Below are positions 62,738-64,000 of a DNA stretch of 64,000 nucleotides, piece by piece. Position 1 is the stretch's first letter, and each line of letters opens with the position of its first letter. The translations under genes were made by a program, and so were the position numbers. The stretch comes from CAVYOE01 sp963770155. GTDB lineage: Bacteria; Actinomycetota; Thermoleophilia; Solirubrobacterales; 70-9. Under the pieces are notes generated by a model, which was not told the origin of the DNA, made no database searches, and saw only the letters and a program-made list of their open reading frames with translations. The stretch spans positions 1,984,001 to 2,048,000 of the forward strand of contig CAVYOE010000001.1 of assembly GCA_963770155.1 (NCBI GenBank), written 5' to 3'.

Positions 62738-64000
62738 GTGGAACCGGTATCCGCGCCAGGCGCGAAAAAGAACGCGTCCCCCGACGCCAAGGGTGGCGAC
62801 CCGCTCGCCGACCTCAAGCACGACCCCGACAAGAAGCAGAAGGGGAAGGGCAAGCTCGGCTCGCTCGAGAACCCCGAGACCTACGACAACGTCCCGGGGC
62901 AGATGATCCCGATCCTCGAGCACGAGTTCGAGGACTTCAAGACCGAGGCGGGCCGCTTCCTCGCCGGCGAGCAGACCGAGGAGCAGTTCATCGGCTTCCG
63001 TCTCAAGCAGGGCGTCTACGGCCAGCGCCAGCCGGACGTCCAGATGCTCCGGGTGAAGCTCCCGTTCGGCGGCGTTACCCCCGACCAGATGGACGCCTTC
63101 GCCAGCGTGATCGAGAAGTACGCGCCGCTGGGCAAGGGCCACATCACCACCCGCCAGAACATCCAGATCCACCACGTGCCGCTCCCGGACGCCGCCGAGG
63201 CGATCCGCGAGCTCGGCGACGCTGGCCTCTCCTCCCGCGAGGGCTGCGGCAACACGATCCGCAACGTCACCGGCGACCCGTGGGCCGGCGTCTCCGAGGA
63301 CGAGCCCTTCGACCCGACTCCCTACGCCGCGGCTTACATCCGCTACTTCGTCCGCCACCCCACCACCCAGCTGATGCCGCGCAAGGTGAAGACGGCCTTC
63401 ACCGCAAACGACGAGGACCGCGCGATCACCGGTATCCACGACGTCGGCTTCATCCCGCGTGTCCGGGACGGGGTCAAGGGCTTCGAGATCAGGATCGGCG
63501 GCGGCACCTCGATCATGCCGCGGATCGCGCCGACCCTGAACGAGTTCGTCACCGCCGACGACGGCGAGTACCTGAAGTGGACCGAGGCGGCGCTGCGGAT
63601 CTTCGACCGCCAGGACTGGCTGCGCGAGAACCGGATGCGGGCCCGGATCAAGGTCCTGGTCGACAAGATCGGCATGGACGAGTTCCGCAAGCTGGTCGAC
63701 GCGGAGCTCGAAGGCGACTGGGTCGCCGAGCGCGACTTCGACGTTGAGCGTCTCCGCTTCGACCACGACGAGGAGGCCAATGCTCCCGCCGTGCCGGGTG
63801 ACTACGGAAGTCCTAATGGAGATGGCTCCGAGTTCGACCGCTTCCGCGAGGCCAACGTGGTTCCGCAGCGTCAGCAAGGCTTCTCCACGGTCGAGGTGAA
63901 CCCGTTCCGCGGCGACTTCACCCCGGAGCAGTTCCGCGGCGTCGGGCAGATCATGCGCGAGTACAGCGGCGGCTATGCCCGCACCACTGTCCACCAGAAC
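62738..64000 (+). CDS. Nitrite/sulfite reductase (siroheme, 4Fe-4S), N-terminal part
   Basis: The first 421 codons; the gene runs past the window. A charged lead of about 60 residues precedes a ferredoxin-like half domain (FIGFRLKQGVYGQRQPDVQMLRVKLPFGGVTPDQM) and GKGHITTRQNIQIHHVPL. Next is REGCGNTIRNVTGDPWAGV, the siroheme-proximal signature. A second ferredoxin-like half begins near FSTVEVNPFRGDFTPEQF. The iron-sulfur Cys lie beyond the end. The enzyme makes sulfide from sulfite or ammonia from nitrite, and the rhodanese context favours sulfur. The GTG is supported by TAGTAT 7 nt upstream. Confidence 0.88.
   Translation, partial: MEPVSAPGAKKNASPDAKGGDPLADLKHDPDKKQKGKGKLGSLENPETYDNVPGQMIPILEHEFEDFKTEAGRFLAGEQTEEQFIGFRLKQGVYGQRQPDVQMLRVKLPFGGVTPDQMDAFASVIEKYAPLGKGHITTRQNIQIHHVPLPDAAEAIRELGDAGLSSREGCGNTIRNVTGDPWAGVSEDEPFDPTPYAAAYIRYFVRHPTTQLMPRKVKTAFTANDEDRAITGIHDVGFIPRVRDGVKGFEIRIGGGTSIMPRIAPTLNEFVTADDGEYLKWTEAALRIFDRQDWLRENRMRARIKVLVDKIGMDEFRKLVDAELEGDWVAERDFDVERLRFDHDEEANAPAVPGDYGSPNGDGSEFDRFREANVVPQRQQGFSTVEVNPFRGDFTPEQFRGVGQIMREYSGGYARTTVHQN

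Noticed and set aside
1..64000. CRISPR arrays, insertion sequences, prophage genes, toxin-antitoxin pairs
   Set aside because: No regularly spaced repeats, transposase or integrase motifs, phage structural genes or recognisable toxin/antitoxin folds were seen on either strand.

Overview
The window is GC-rich (about 70% by eye), densely packed and uses many GTG starts. Three secreted proteins end in Lys/Arg tails that carry two cysteines. Together with a collagen-like secreted protein, actinobacterial acyl-CoA carboxylase beta/epsilon subunits and many leaderless-type promoters, this points to a soil actinobacterium, most likely class Thermoleophilia (Solirubrobacterales). The taxonomy is inferred from gene content, not from a marker gene. 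No rRNA, tRNA, CRISPR array, transposase or integrase was recognised.

Layout. 1-9.1 kb: mixed housekeeping genes. These are the end of an alpha/beta hydrolase, a lipocalin-fold protein, a K/R-tailed secreted protein, a frameshifted UDP-glucuronate decarboxylase gene, a membrane class III cyclase, an OmpR-type response regulator with a frameshifted histidine kinase and a Cys-motif secreted protein, an SDR enzyme and a methyltransferase. 9.1-28.5 kb: first half of a large surface-glycan locus. It has a polyprenyl-phosphate sugar-1-phosphate transferase, UDP-GlcNAc 2-epimerase, a WecG/TagA transferase, GT2 and GT4 transferases, a YbhN-like membrane protein, a Wzt/Wzm ABC exporter and several methyltransferases, interrupted by secreted-protein genes. 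28.5-34.2 kb: a block of small secreted, lipoprotein, membrane and RNase H-like genes with less GC-biased codons, whose gaps contain related hairpins. 34.3-36.0 kb: large subunit of an acyl-CoA (methylmalonyl-CoA-type) mutase. 36.0-58.3 kb: second half of the glycan locus. It holds tandem-domain and fused methyltransferases, GT2 enzymes, an FAD oxidoreductase, two GtrB-like polyprenyl-phosphate glycosyltransferases and five paralogous GT-C-like membrane proteins. 58.3-64 kb: SnoaL-like protein, acyl-CoA carboxylase beta and epsilon subunits, lipoprotein, dodecin, rhodanese and the start of a nitrite/sulfite reductase.

How it fits together (inference). A glycan is started on a polyprenyl carrier, extended by cytoplasmic GT2/GT4 enzymes, extensively methylated (twelve methyltransferase genes), exported by Wzm/Wzt, and further decorated outside the membrane by GT-C proteins using polyprenyl-phosphate sugars made by the GtrB-like enzymes. 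The mutase and carboxylase genes belong to propionyl-CoA/methylmalonyl-CoA metabolism and lie on either side of the second glycan block.

Reading-frame problems are concentrated in the first 30 kb: five genes are broken by single-base indels and one by an in-frame TAG. The 35-64 kb half shows none. Either sequencing errors or real gene decay could explain this. More than twenty starts have a TANNNT-type -10 hexamer 6-10 nt upstream and no Shine-Dalgarno, which helped choose starts.
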